Counted from the first letter of the stretch, positions 26,267-35,250 are shown. The stretch is 64,000 nucleotides of DNA from Thermasporomyces composti (GCF_003386795.1 NZ_QTUC01000001.1:1-64000), one strand, 5' to 3'. Made by a program: numbers and translations. Notes: a model not told the origin generated them from the sequence alone.

Positions 26267-27709
26267 GTGACCCACAGGCTGCCGGACGAGTTCGTGGCTC
26301 GGCTGCGAGACGTCCTCGGGGACGAGCTGCCCGACTTCGTGGCCGCCGCCAGCCAGCCACACGTCCGTGGTCTTCGCCGCAACGCCCGCAAGGTCTCGGC
26401 CGACCAGCTCGACGCCGTCCTCGGCGTTCCGCTCGAACCCGTACCGTGGTGCGAGACCGGGTTCCGGCTGCCTGGTGGGACGCCTCTCCGGCTGGGCGAT
26501 CACCCGGCCCACCGGGCTGGTCTGTTCTACCTGCAGGAGCCGTCGGCGATGAGCCCGGCGGAGATCCTGGCGCGTGGCCTCGCGGAGAGGGGACCCGGGG
26601 CGGCGGTGATCGACCTGGCGGCGGCGCCGGGCGGCAAGACCACCCGGCTCACCGAGCTGGTCGGCCCCGACGGCGTCGTGGTGGCGAACGAGGTCGAACG
26701 GAGCCGGCTCGGGGCGCTGCACCAGAACCTCGACCGCTGGGGCGCTGCCAACGTCGTGACGTGCAGCCGGCCGATCGCCGACCTAGCTCGGCTCGCGCCG
26801 GCGAGCTTCGACGGGGTGCTGCTCGACGCGCCGTGCACGGGTGAGGGCATGTTCCGCCGCGACCCGGAGGCGATCCGGCACTGGAGCGTCGCCGCCGTGC
26901 ACGGCTCGGCGCGCCGCCAGGCGAGACTGCTCGCCGAGGCTGGCAAGCTCGTGGCTCCCGGTGGCGTGCTCGTCTACAGCACCTGCACCTTCGCCGTGGA
27001 GGAGAACGAGGAGCGGATCGCCGCGTTCGTCGCTGACCACCCCGGGTGGACGATCGAGGACTGCACGCAGGGATTCGCCAGGGGACGACGCGTGGGGGAT
27101 GCGCCGACCGACCGAACCGCCCGGCTCTGGCCGCATCGACTGGCCGGCGAAGGCCACTTCGTCGCGCTGCTGCGGCGGGACGCCACGCCCGAGCCTGCCG
27201 CAGAGGCGGCCGGACGAGAGCGGCGTCGGCGGGCCCGCCAGCCAAAGCCGGAGCCGGCCGCCGCGTCCTGGCGCGCGTTCGCGAAGGCGACGGTTCCCGA
27301 GCTCGTCGACCTGCCGATCGTCGTTCGCGGTGACCGTGTGTTCGCGCGGCCTGCCACACCCTCTGGTCTGCCTGACGATGTGCTCACCCGGCCGGGCCTT
27401 CCGCTCGGTCGGGCCCGACCCGGCAGGTTCGAGCCCGCGCAGGCGCTGGCCGGCTACCTCGACGCGGATCGGGTCGTCGAGGCGCGTGACTGGACACCGG
27501 ACGACCCGCGGTGGCACGCCTACGTCAGCGGAGCCGAGATCCCCGACACCGGTCCGGATGGGTGGGTTCTGGTCTGCGCGTACGGCTGGGGCGTCGGTTG
27601 GGCCCGCAGGCGCGGGAACCAGCTGAAGAACTTCCTGCCTCAGGCGTTGCGCAGCCAGCCGGATCGGGCGCCGAAGGCTCGTCGAGCCGCGACCCTCGAC
27701 GAGCGGTGA
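26267..27709 (+). CDS. NOL1/NOP2/Sun-type rRNA cytosine-C5 methyltransferase (RsmF-like)
   Basis: SAM-dependent m5C methyltransferase of 480 aa. The SAM motif is VIDLAAAPGGKTTRL; the two catalytic cysteines are in LLDAPCTGEGMFRRDP and YSTCTFAVEENE. After residue about 310 comes a linker rich in Arg/Ala and then a C-terminal RNA-binding domain resembling that of RsmF, ending AYGWGVGWARRRGNQLKNFLPQALR. Start GTG 26267 has GAGGAG 7 bases upstream and gives the conserved LPDEFVARLRDVLGDE N terminus. Confidence 0.9.
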   Translation: MTHRLPDEFVARLRDVLGDELPDFVAAASQPHVRGLRRNARKVSADQLDAVLGVPLEPVPWCETGFRLPGGTPLRLGDHPAHRAGLFYLQEPSAMSPAEILARGLAERGPGAAVIDLAAAPGGKTTRLTELVGPDGVVVANEVERSRLGALHQNLDRWGAANVVTCSRPIADLARLAPASFDGVLLDAPCTGEGMFRRDPEAIRHWSVAAVHGSARRQARLLAEAGKLVAPGGVLVYSTCTFAVEENEERIAAFVADHPGWTIEDCTQGFARGRRVGDAPTDRTARLWPHRLAGEGHFVALLRRDATPEPAAEAAGRERRRRARQPKPEPAAASWRAFAKATVPELVDLPIVVRGDRVFARPATPSGLPDDVLTRPGLPLGRARPGRFEPAQALAGYLDADRVVEARDWTPDDPRWHAYVSGAEIPDTGPDGWVLVCAYGWGVGWARRRGNQLKNFLPQALRSQPDRAPKARRAATLDER

Positions 27710-27734
27710 CTCGCGTCCACGGGTGTTCGTCCAG

Positions 27735-27861
27735 AGGCCCTGAGGGCAAGACCGTCAAGAAGCGCTTGCGCCTCGACGCGTGGTGGGCGTTCCGGGCCTC
27801 CGGGAACGAGCTGCGCGGGAGGTCCGTGCGAACGCCTCGTCGCGCTGGGCGGGTGCTCTAG
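27735..27861 (+). pseudogene. Remnant of a VOC gene related to 25664-26125
   Basis: The stretch translates first to PEGKTVKKRLRLDA and then, after a frame change, to CERLVALGG. These match PEGKTAKNRLHLDV and CERLVALGA of the intact VOC protein, in the same order. The DNA is also visibly similar over both blocks. No start, no full domain, and frames broken: a decayed paralogue. Confidence 0.7.
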
Positions 27862-27896
27862 CATCGGCCGCACGTCACACGAAGGGGCTCATGTGA

Positions 27897-28071
27897 TGGC
27901 AGTGCGGGCGATCGACCTGCAAGTGGACGACGTGCCGGCGGCGACACGAATGCTGGCCGCGGCGTACGGGTGGTCGTCCTGGCGGACGGCCCGAACGTCG
28001 GTGAGCTGGACGCAGGTGGTCTCCGCGTGATGCTGACATCGACGGGACGATCCGGCAGTTCTAGCCCCCTC
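27897..28071 (+). pseudogene. Frameshifted, truncated VOC gene ending near the dif-like site
   Basis: ATG 27897 starts MAVRAIDLQVDDVPAATRMLAAAYGW; the rest of the expected module, VVLADGPNVGELDAGGLRVMLTS, continues in another frame from about 27970. The second half of the domain is missing: recognisable sequence stops about 35 bases before the dif-like site, and the frame itself runs through that site. One frameshift plus a truncation. Confidence 0.7.
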
Positions 28072-28076
28072 GATAA

Positions 28077-28104
28077 AGCGCCGATAATCGACATTATGTC
28101 AACT
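28077..28104. other. dif-like Xer recombination site
   Basis: Two 11-base arms around a 6-base centre: left AGCGCCGATAA, centre TCGACA, right TTATGTCAACT. The E. coli dif arms are GGTGCGCATAA and TTATGTTAAAT with a 6-base centre, so the right arm matches at 9 of 11 positions and the left arm ends in the same ATAA. The overall pattern CGATAAT-NN-ACATTATGTCAA is the one I recall for actinobacterial dif sites. It is AT-rich relative to its surroundings and lies 455 bp from a tyrosine recombinase gene. Confidence 0.7.
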
Positions 28105-28105
28105 A

Positions 28106-28134
28106 GCCTCCGGGGAGGCCTCCGAACGGAGGCC
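28106..28134. terminator. Two overlapping hairpins beside the dif-like site
   Basis: GCCTCC-GG-GGAGGC (28106-28119) and GGCCTCC-GAAC-GGAGGCC (28117-28134) share bases, so they are alternative folds. They begin one base after the dif-like site and could shield it from transcription. Confidence 0.5.
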
Positions 28135-28559
28135 TCATCCCGCTCTCCCAGCCGGCCCGCGCGCGGTCGTCGCTCTCGCGGCGCCGATCCCCGCGAACGG
28201 CTGGCGCACGTCGCCACCGCCGCCCACACCTGTCGTGTGTGCATGGGTCGGCACGTCGTGACGCCCACACGAGTCGCTGGTGAGACACGCCCGTGAGCGC
28301 AGACGGCACCGTGAGCTAAGACAGCATGCGAGCCGCGCGGAGATCGAACGTTGGTGCCTCGGCGGGCTGGAAGCCCGGCGCCTGGCTGCGAGGCGGCCGT
28401 GTCGAGGTGCGTGCCGTCGAGCACATCGAGCACAGCACCCGCCGCCGTCGCACGGTGTCGCTGGGCTGCCGACTCGTCCCCGGCGAGGCGAGCGGTCTCG
28501 GCGAACCGATGATCCATGTCGTGTAATAGGCAATCCACGACGTGGTATGGTTCCGCGCC
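28135..28559. other. Gene-free stretch before the tyrosine recombinase
   Basis: About 425 bases with no convincing protein. Frames on both strands are open but low-complexity. TATGGT at 28546-28551, 8 bases before the recombinase ATG, is a -10 candidate. Confidence 0.5.
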
Positions 28560-29621
28560 ATGGCGCGACCAAGATCATCGTCGGAGGTGACCGTCGAGGC
28601 CGCGACACTGGAGTACCTGGAGATCCTCGAGCGTCGCGTGGCCCGAGCCCAGCTCAGCCCCACCACCCTACTCGCCTACCGACGCGACCTCACCGAGTTC
28701 ACCACTCTCCTCGGCCCGGACAAGGCCCTCGACGAGATCGAGCCGGACGACCTGGAAGTCGCGCTGACCACCCTCGCCAAGTCTCCGGACCGCCGCTACA
28801 CCAAGGGCCTCAAGATCGCCGAGGACGGCTCCACTCCCCCTGGTCGCGGCCCACACTCACTGGCTCGCTGGTTCGCCGCCGTTCGCGGGCTGTTCCGCTG
28901 GGCCACCGACAAGGGGTACGTCCAGGTCGACCCGACGACCAGGGTCAGCCCGCCCCGTGTCCCCAAGCGAGCGGCGGGCGCGCGGATCGGACTCCAGCTC
29001 GACGAGGCGCTCACGCTCCGCTCCTCGCCGGCGAGCCTCCCACGCGAGGCGCTTCGGGCCGACCAGCGGTTGACCTTGCGGGACGAGGCGATCCTGCGCC
29101 TGCTCGTGGAGTCCGGACCTCGGGTGTCGGAGGTGTGTGGCGCCAACCGCAGCGACGTCCGTGTACACGAGGAGACCGGCACGCCGGTCCTGCACGTGCG
29201 CGGCAAGGGGGGCAAGAGCCGCGACCTGCCTCTCTCGAAGGCCACGCTCACGGCGATCGAGCGCTACTTGGCCGAGGAGCGACCTCCTCCCCCTACACCG
29301 AGAACGGACGACCGTGCCGAGCGCATCAAGGTGCAAGACGCCGCGAACGCATTGTTCGTCACCATCCGTGGCCGACGGCTCTCCCCGCGCGACGTCCAAC
29401 GCATGGTGGAGCGCTACACCCGCCAGTTCCTCGGCCGCCGGGCCACACCTCACTCGCTCCGCCATACCGCGCTGACCATCCTGGCCAGGGCCGGCGTCGA
29501 CATCGCCACCGTCGCGCAGATCGCGGGACACTCCAACCTCTCCACCACCTCCGTCTACATGGACGACTCCATGAGCGCGGCCGTCGAAGCCATCGCTCGC
29601 TCCCCCCTCGCCGGTGACTAG
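28560..29621 (+). CDS. Tyrosine recombinase, Xer-like, next to a dif-like site
   Basis: Site-specific recombinase of 353 aa with an N-terminal SAM-like core-binding domain (residues about 10-150) and a complete catalytic domain: Arg188 in SGPRVSEV, Lys216 in VRGKGGKSRDL, His298 and Arg301 in PHSLRHTAL, His324 in IAGHSNL and nucleophile Tyr333 in STTSVYMD. It is longer than XerC/XerD (about 300 aa); the excess includes an insert near EDGSTPPGRGPHS. No Shine-Dalgarno; TATGGT 8 bases upstream suggests a leaderless or near-leaderless message. It could be a dedicated single-recombinase Xer protein like XerS or XerH, or an integrase that exploits dif. Confidence 0.9.
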   Translation: MARPRSSSEVTVEAATLEYLEILERRVARAQLSPTTLLAYRRDLTEFTTLLGPDKALDEIEPDDLEVALTTLAKSPDRRYTKGLKIAEDGSTPPGRGPHSLARWFAAVRGLFRWATDKGYVQVDPTTRVSPPRVPKRAAGARIGLQLDEALTLRSSPASLPREALRADQRLTLRDEAILRLLVESGPRVSEVCGANRSDVRVHEETGTPVLHVRGKGGKSRDLPLSKATLTAIERYLAEERPPPPTPRTDDRAERIKVQDAANALFVTIRGRRLSPRDVQRMVERYTRQFLGRRATPHSLRHTALTILARAGVDIATVAQIAGHSNLSTTSVYMDDSMSAAVEAIARSPLAGD

Positions 29622-29681
29622 CACGGTCCGGTGGTCCACCAGGAGTACGGGGCACGAGGTTGGCCTGAGGTGGTTCGCTCC

Positions 29682-30716
29682 TCAGCCGTCGAGCAGCCGC
29701 CACGCGGTGAGAGCGAGTCGCGCCCGGGTGAGTCCAGTGGCCTCGGTGAGGTCGACATCGAAGGCCTTCCCGAGCCGGTCGAGCCGTCGAGAAACACTGC
29801 TGTGGTGCAGGTGGAGAAGCTCAGCGGCGCGCCGCAGGGACCCGGTCTCGCAGTAGGCCTCCAGGGTCTCGAGATCCTCGGCGCTCTCGGCGACCCGTGT
29901 GACCGCGGCCACGTCGGCGTTGCCTCGGACGGCGTCCGGCGGAACCTGGGCGAGCAGCGCGAGCGCACCCAGGTCGTCGTAGTGCACGACCGGCTGGCGC
30001 GACGTGGCGAAACGGAGAGCGGTACGCGCTTCCCGCCACGATCGGTCAGGGCTGTCGGCGGCGCCGATGCCGGCGCGCACCCCGGCCGGGAAACGGGTCC
30101 GGTCAACGGTCGTCGCGAGGATGACGCCCACACCGGCGAACGTCGCCACCTTCACCGGCCGGGCCGGGCACACCGCGCCGGCCACCTGGCTGAGCGGAAG
30201 CCGCGATCGTACGGCGAGGACGCGGACGGGCAGGTCGGCGGGGAAACCCAGGAGCCGTAGCGCCCGGGCTCGTGCCGCCTCGTCGCTGTCGGCGCTGATG
30301 ACGAGCTCGACCAGGGCGGGGTCGGCCATGGAGGTGCGGGCCGGACCGTACCTCTCGACGACCGCCGCGACGGCGATGGCGAGCCGGTCCAGCATCACCT
30401 CGTCGAGCGGGTTCGGTGCGCCAGGGCGTTCCAGCCACACCGTGCCGATCTCCTCGTCGTCGAGCGTGATCGGTGTCGTGAGGGACGCCGGCGCCGGCGG
30501 CGAGGCCGCCGGTCGACCGTCGGGTGCCATGCGGATCGCGCGCTCCGAGCTGTGGAGGCGAATCCCAGCCACGCACGCGGCCAACCCCGCGGAGGCCCTC
30601 GCGAGCGCCGGGAGATCCACCCGTCGGCGCATCATCGTGTCGTAGAACATGACGATGCGGACCGCACCCTCGACGTGCGAGTCCAGCTGCGACAGCCGTC
30701 GGGCCAGGGCCTCCAT
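29682..30716 (-). CDS. PucR-type transcriptional regulator
   Basis: Regulator of 344 aa. The central part (residues about 90-250) resembles the GGDEF-like/CdaR region of PucR proteins; the C-terminal HTH reads LETLEAYCETGSLRRAAELLHLHHSSVSRRLDRL and is the clearest family feature. Start ATG 30716 is chosen because TATCCT lies exactly 6 bases upstream on this strand (leaderless pattern) and the 79 codons open further 5' are Ser/Ala-rich. It is divergent from the esterase gene, a likely target. A small 6-bp hairpin (29665-29685) overlaps its stop. Confidence 0.82.
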   Translation of the reverse strand: MEALARRLSQLDSHVEGAVRIVMFYDTMMRRRVDLPALARASAGLAACVAGIRLHSSERAIRMAPDGRPAASPPAPASLTTPITLDDEEIGTVWLERPGAPNPLDEVMLDRLAIAVAAVVERYGPARTSMADPALVELVISADSDEAARARALRLLGFPADLPVRVLAVRSRLPLSQVAGAVCPARPVKVATFAGVGVILATTVDRTRFPAGVRAGIGAADSPDRSWREARTALRFATSRQPVVHYDDLGALALLAQVPPDAVRGNADVAAVTRVAESAEDLETLEAYCETGSLRRAAELLHLHHSSVSRRLDRLGKAFDVDLTEATGLTRARLALTAWRLLDG

Positions 30717-30810
30717 GCGAGGAGGATAGGCGACGCTTGGCGCGAGATCCGCCTCGAGCATCCGACGGCCGGCGGCTGATCCCGGGGCGGTCGACGGCGA
30801 GGATGTCGAC

Positions 30811-31707
30811 ATGGACCCCGAGCTCGAAGCCTTCATCCCCTTCTTTCCCGAGCTGGACCTGACGGACCCGGTCGCCGCTCGCGCGACGGCCGCGGCGCTG
30901 TCGGCCTCCGCTCCAGCGCTGGACATCTCGGGTATGGAGGTCGAAGACCGCACGGTGCCCGCCGACCCAAACGTGCCAGTGCGGATCTATCGCCCACGGC
31001 TCGCCCAGGGCGCGGTCGTGTGGCTGCACGGCGGCGGCTGGGTCATGGGCGACCTCGACTCCGAGCATCCGTGGGCGGCCCGGCTCGCCGACGGCTCCGG
31101 CGCGGTGGTGATCTCGGTGGGGTACCGGCTGGCACCCGAGAACCCGTTCCCGGCCGCTCTGGACGATGCCTACGCCGCCTTGACGTGGGTGTTCGAGCAT
31201 GCCGCTGACCTCGGCATCGACCCGGACCGGATCGCGGTCGGAGGCCACAGCGCCGGTGGAGGACTAGCGGCTGGCGTGGCGTTGCGGGCGCGTGACGAAC
31301 AGGGCCCACCGATCCGCTTCCAGCTGCTCAACCAGCCCGCACTTGACGACCGACAGACGACCTGGTCGGCGCGACACTTCACCGACACGCCGTGGATGAC
31401 CCGCGACAGGATCGCCGTGGCGTGGCGCCACTACCTGGGCTCCGCGCCCGCGTCGGCGTATGCCGCCCCGGCCCGGGCCGTCGACCTGTCCGGCCTGCCG
31501 CCTGCGTACATCGCGACCGCGGAGTTCTGTCCGAACCGCGACGAGGACATCCAGTACGCGCTTCGCCTGCTCCAGGCGGGCGTGTCGGTCGAGCTGCACC
31601 AGTGGCCCGGCACCTTCCACGGGTCGCAAGCGATCGTGTCGGCCGAGGTGTCCCAGCGGCAGATCGCCGAGCTCGGCGCGGTGCTGCGTCGGGCCCTCGC
31701 GGCGTGA
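30811..31707 (+). CDS. Alpha/beta hydrolase, hormone-sensitive-lipase family
   Basis: Carboxylesterase-like protein of 298 aa. The oxyanion-hole motif is WLHGGGWVMGD, the nucleophile Ser is in GGHSAGGGLA, an acidic residue is available in FCPNRDEDIQYA and the His in WPGTFHGSQAI. No signal peptide. Substrate unknown; probably a short-chain ester or a plant-derived compound. It is divergent from the PucR-type gene (95 bp between starts) and followed after 68 bp by a serine hydrolase. Confidence 0.88.
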   Translation: MDPELEAFIPFFPELDLTDPVAARATAAALSASAPALDISGMEVEDRTVPADPNVPVRIYRPRLAQGAVVWLHGGGWVMGDLDSEHPWAARLADGSGAVVISVGYRLAPENPFPAALDDAYAALTWVFEHAADLGIDPDRIAVGGHSAGGGLAAGVALRARDEQGPPIRFQLLNQPALDDRQTTWSARHFTDTPWMTRDRIAVAWRHYLGSAPASAYAAPARAVDLSGLPPAYIATAEFCPNRDEDIQYALRLLQAGVSVELHQWPGTFHGSQAIVSAEVSQRQIAELGAVLRRALAA

Positions 31708-31775
31708 AGACACGAGGGCCCGTGGACGGAGAACGGCTCCGTCATAGCCACCTGATCAGAGAAAGGACCGATTTC

Positions 31776-33026
31776 GTGAGGATTCGACGGATGGCATGTG
31801 CGGGCGTCGCCACGCTGAGTATCGGTGCCGGCGTGGCGGGCGCGGTCCCGACGCCCGACTCCGCGGAGGCCGCGCCGGCTCGCGGCGCGAGTCCGTCGTC
31901 CAGCCTCGACCCGGCGACGCTGGCGTCCGCCCTCGACGGTGTGCACCGTGCGGGGATGCCAGGCATCTACGCCGAAGTACGTGGTGCCGGCCGGGTGTGG
32001 CGCGGTGCCTCCGGGATCGCGGACCTCAGCACCGGCCGGCCCGTCCGGCCCGACATGCGGCAACGCGTCGGCAGCATCACCAAGACCTTCACCGCCGCCG
32101 CGATCATGCAGCAGGTCGAGAAGGGCCGGATCGAGCTTGACGCGCCGATCGGCCGCTACCTGCCACACCTCGTCCCCGGGGAGCGCGGCCAGAAGATCAC
32201 CATCCGGATGCTGCTCAATCACACCAGCGGCATCCCCGAGTACCTTCCCTCTGCGTTCCCCTCACTCGCCGCGTGGCCGTCCCTACCGGACATGTCACCG
32301 GCCAGCCTGGACGACAACCGGTTCCGGCAGTTCGACCCAACCGAGCTGGTCAGGATGGGCCTCTCGGCGCCCGCCGGCGAGCCGGGCAGCACACCGGGGG
32401 TGTACTCCAACACCAACTACCTGATCCTCGGCCTACTCCTGGAGAAGGTCACCGGCACCACGGCCGAGGAGTACATCACCACGAACGTCATCGAACGGGC
32501 CGGGCTCCGGCACACCGAGTTCCCGACCAGGCCGCGGATCAAGGGGCCGCATTCGCGGATGTACGAGGCGTTCTTCGGTCTGATCGACCCGCCGCGCGAC
32601 TACAGCGTCTACAACATGTCCTGGGTCACGGTGGGGGCCGGGCTGGTCTCGACCATGGAAGACCTCAACCGCTTCTACGCTCAGTTGCTCGCCGGCGAGA
32701 TCGTCAGCCGGTCGTCGCTGGCGGAGATGACGCGCACGGTCCCGGTCATCAGTCAGGAAGGTGAGCTGATCGAGTACGGTCTCGGCCTGAGAAGGGTCAC
32801 AACGGACTGCGGCACCTTCTGGGGCCATGACGGCTCCGTGTGGGGCGCTCTCACCGTGTCCTGGACACGGGACGACGGCGGGCGGCAGCTGTCGGTCGCG
32901 ATGAACCTCGTGCGATGGAACCGTCCTGATGCCTCGGGCGTCCCGCAGGCCCATCCCATCGACGAGGCCCTGGCGACCTTCCAGCAGCAGGCGATGTGCG
33001 GGGACGCAAGCAGACAGGCCGGGTGA
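31776..33026 (+). CDS. Secreted serine hydrolase, beta-lactamase/DD-peptidase family
   Basis: Penicillin-binding-protein-like enzyme of 416 aa. A signal peptide spans roughly residues 1-32 (VRIRRMACAGVATLSIGAG and on, with an Ala-rich cleavage region). Class C-like motifs are complete: Ser100-x-x-Lys103 in GSITKTF, Tyr210-Ser-Asn212 in VYSNTNY and His351-Asp-Gly353 in WGHDGSV. It may be a DD-carboxypeptidase or esterase rather than a resistance enzyme. Start GTG 31776 has AAAGGA 8 bases upstream. A hairpin covers its stop codon. Confidence 0.88.
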   Translation: MRIRRMACAGVATLSIGAGVAGAVPTPDSAEAAPARGASPSSSLDPATLASALDGVHRAGMPGIYAEVRGAGRVWRGASGIADLSTGRPVRPDMRQRVGSITKTFTAAAIMQQVEKGRIELDAPIGRYLPHLVPGERGQKITIRMLLNHTSGIPEYLPSAFPSLAAWPSLPDMSPASLDDNRFRQFDPTELVRMGLSAPAGEPGSTPGVYSNTNYLILGLLLEKVTGTTAEEYITTNVIERAGLRHTEFPTRPRIKGPHSRMYEAFFGLIDPPRDYSVYNMSWVTVGAGLVSTMEDLNRFYAQLLAGEIVSRSSLAEMTRTVPVISQEGELIEYGLGLRRVTTDCGTFWGHDGSVWGALTVSWTRDDGGRQLSVAMNLVRWNRPDASGVPQAHPIDEALATFQQQAMCGDASRQAG

Positions 33027-33043
33027 GCACGAGCCGTGCTCAC
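33023..33043 (+). terminator. Hairpin over the stop of the serine hydrolase
   Basis: Perfect 8-bp stem GTGAGCAC / GTGCTCAC with a GAGCC loop; the TGA stop (33024-33026) is in the left arm. Confidence 0.65.
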
Positions 33044-33393
33044 TCCCCCAACGCTCCGAGCCGGGGCAGGACGGGGTGGGGGCGCTACGACCGTCCGGAT
33101 TCGACTGGTTGCGGCGTAGCGCTCCCTCCCCCTGCGGAGTGCCCTGCGTCGCTGACCGGCCTGAGACTCGATCGACCAACCACCCCCGACCGGCCTTTCC
33201 GGAGTCGCTCACGAGTCGACGGTGAGCTGCAAGCAAGGTCGTGCCAGCCCGAGTCGATGCCCGGCCGGTAGGTGTCGTCAGACCCCTGGCAGCGGGCACT
33301 CGACCAGCGAGGATGGAGGTGTTGCCGGCCGGCTCTCTGTGCATGTGGGCTCGAGGATGGCGACAGCCCTACACCGATCGTTGAGAGGCCTCC
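33044..33393. other. Gene-free stretch of 350 bp
   Basis: No gene recognised. It contains a 6-bp inverted repeat GCTCAC / GTGAGC with a 9-base spacer (33207-33227) and, at its right end, the GAGAGG Shine-Dalgarno of the next gene. Confidence 0.5.
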
Positions 33394-34053
33394 ATGCGTG
33401 AGCCCGATCCCGCCCGGGAGTCGGCCGAATACCGAGACGCTCGCGAAGAGCTACGGCGAGCCGAGGTCGAGCTGATGCTCCACCGCGAACGCGTCGCCGA
33501 GCTCCGTCGCCGTCTGCCGCCCGGCCCGAGGGTCGAGGACTACGTGTTCGAGGAAGGACCCACGGACCTGTCGGCCGGCGACGAGCCGGTGACGACCGTC
33601 CGGCTGAGCGAGCTCTTCACCGGTCCTGGACGCGACCTCGTGATCTACCACCTCATGGATGGCACATGGCAGACCGAGCCCTGTCCGACGTGCACGATGT
33701 GGGTCGACGGGATCAACGGCGTGGCTCCCCATCTCGCGCAAACCGTCGATGTCGCGATCGTCGCCACGGCCGACCTTCCGGTGCTTCGCGCTCAGGCCCG
33801 GCGTCGGAACTGGACGAACGTGCGTCTGCTCAGCGCCCGGCGGAGCACCTTCAAGCGTGACCTCGGCAGCGAGGACGCCGACGGCATACAGGACTCCGCG
33901 GTGTCCGTGTTCTACCGCGACGACGACGGATTGGTGCGCCACTTCTACACCGTCCATCCCCAGATCTCCGGCGGGGTCGAGGGACGCGGCACGGACTTGC
34001 TCAGCCTGGTCTGGCAGATCCTGGACCTGACCCGCGGCGGTCGAGGCCACTGA
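33394..34053 (+). CDS. DUF899 thioredoxin-like protein
   Basis: Protein of 219 aa of the DUF899 family (thioredoxin-like fold, often annotated AhpC/TSA-like). N-terminal helix EYRDAREELRRAEVELMLHRERVAELRR, then DYVFEEG and LSELFTGPGRDLVIYHLM. The Cys pair is in EPCPTCTMWVDG, and the family ending HFYTVHP with GTDLLSLVWQILDL is present. A redox function is likely from the CPTC motif, but the family is not well characterised. ATG is 4 bases after GAGAGG. Confidence 0.85.
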   Translation: MREPDPARESAEYRDAREELRRAEVELMLHRERVAELRRRLPPGPRVEDYVFEEGPTDLSAGDEPVTTVRLSELFTGPGRDLVIYHLMDGTWQTEPCPTCTMWVDGINGVAPHLAQTVDVAIVATADLPVLRAQARRRNWTNVRLLSARRSTFKRDLGSEDADGIQDSAVSVFYRDDDGLVRHFYTVHPQISGGVEGRGTDLLSLVWQILDLTRGGRGH

Positions 34054-34123
34054 GTGCCTCCCGCGCCGCGTTGAGGACACCCGCCCCTGAGGAAGACTGC
34101 ATTGACCCGTTCCGTCGGCCCGG

Positions 34124-35065
34124 TCAGAGTGTCCCGCTTTCCTTGGTGAACAGCCGGAGCTTGGCGAAGAAGTCCTCGAAGAGGAAGCGGGAGTCGATCG
34201 ACTCGTAGACGCGAATGGGCCGATGGGTCACGCTGAAGTCGTACTCGCCCTCGGCGGTGAATCCGGGCGCCGGTCGCTCGACGTACCGCCCGCATTGGGG
34301 GTTGAGCATGACGCCGACCGCAGGTGAGTCGCCGAGGCAGCGGTACTCCATCGGCCGCCCGGCCCACGTCTCGTTGAACTCCACGAGCTGCCGCACCAGG
34401 TACTCGCCGATCTTCCCGCACGGCGCGACCTTCGCGTCGAGCTCGGCGTAGCTCACCGCCGTCATGACGTACGTCGACATCGGGATCTGCCAGAGCTTGA
34501 TCTGCGAGCCGAAGACGACACTCGCGGCGCGGATGTCGTTGGACAGGTTGAACTCCGGGTGGTAGGCCGGTGGTCCGTCGTAGGGCGGCCCACCGATCCA
34601 CACCACCGTCACGTCCTTCTCGGCGATCCGCGGTTCCATGAGCAACGCGGACGCCATGTCGGTGAGCGGACCGAAGAATGCCACGAACAGCGGATCGTCG
34701 TCCGATCGCATCGCCTCCTCGATGATGAGCTCCGCGCCCGGAGAAGGCACAGGAGTCTTGTGATCGGGCAATGCGTAGGGCGCGCCGTTCTCCACTCGCA
34801 CCTGGTCGGTGAGGTCCATCAGCCGCAGGATCAGGTCGACCTCCTCGCGGCTGTCGAGCATGCTGCGCTCGCTGCGCCCGGGCCGGAAGCCGAAGTGCGC
34901 GGGGATGATGCCTCGCAGGTCGAAGCTCGGCGACAGCAGGGCGTGCACGATCGCGAACTGGTCATCCGCTTCATTCTTGGCGTCGGTGTCGATGATGACC
35001 CTGCGCCGCAAGGCCAGACGGCGGCTCGAGTAGGACGGCACGACAGCCCTCCGCTCTTCGGCCAC
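34124..35065 (-). CDS. Nucleoside hydrolase-like protein
   Basis: Protein of 313 aa of the inosine-uridine nucleoside N-ribohydrolase fold. The calcium-binding N-terminal motif, usually DxDxxxDD, appears as IIDTDAKNEADDQFA with an unusual spacing. Later IIEEAMRSDDDPLFVAFFGPLTDMASAL and VVWIGGPPYDG match the family. A distinct subfamily is likely and the substrate may not be a canonical nucleoside. The GTG start at 35065 has no clear Shine-Dalgarno; GTG 35041 is an alternative. The downstream neighbour is convergent; the upstream GT39 gene is on the same strand but 185 bp away. Confidence 0.78.
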   Translation of the reverse strand: MAEERRAVVPSYSSRRLALRRRVIIDTDAKNEADDQFAIVHALLSPSFDLRGIIPAHFGFRPGRSERSMLDSREEVDLILRLMDLTDQVRVENGAPYALPDHKTPVPSPGAELIIEEAMRSDDDPLFVAFFGPLTDMASALLMEPRIAEKDVTVVWIGGPPYDGPPAYHPEFNLSNDIRAASVVFGSQIKLWQIPMSTYVMTAVSYAELDAKVAPCGKIGEYLVRQLVEFNETWAGRPMEYRCLGDSPAVGVMLNPQCGRYVERPAPGFTAEGEYDFSVTHRPIRVYESIDSRFLFEDFFAKLRLFTKESGTL

Positions 35066-35250
35066 GTGACGACGCGGACACCCGGACGCTAAGGGGACGT
35101 GCTCAGGGGGTCAAGGGAGACGGCTGGCGGATACCGGCCGCGACGCACGACCGCGCGGGTCACTCCGTGCTCGACGTCGTCGACCCTGGCTGACCCAGGG
35201 GCGGACCGTGGTCGCGTGGATGCTCTGGTGAGGTGGACGCCCGGTGCACC

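Noticed and set aside
27858-28538. Minus-strand frame across the dif-like site
   Set aside because: No recognisable family, crosses two pseudogene remnants and hairpins; treated as noncoding.
28283-29617. 445-codon plus frame overlapping the tyrosine recombinase
   Set aside because: Arg/His/Pro-rich product, out of frame with a recombinase that has all catalytic residues.
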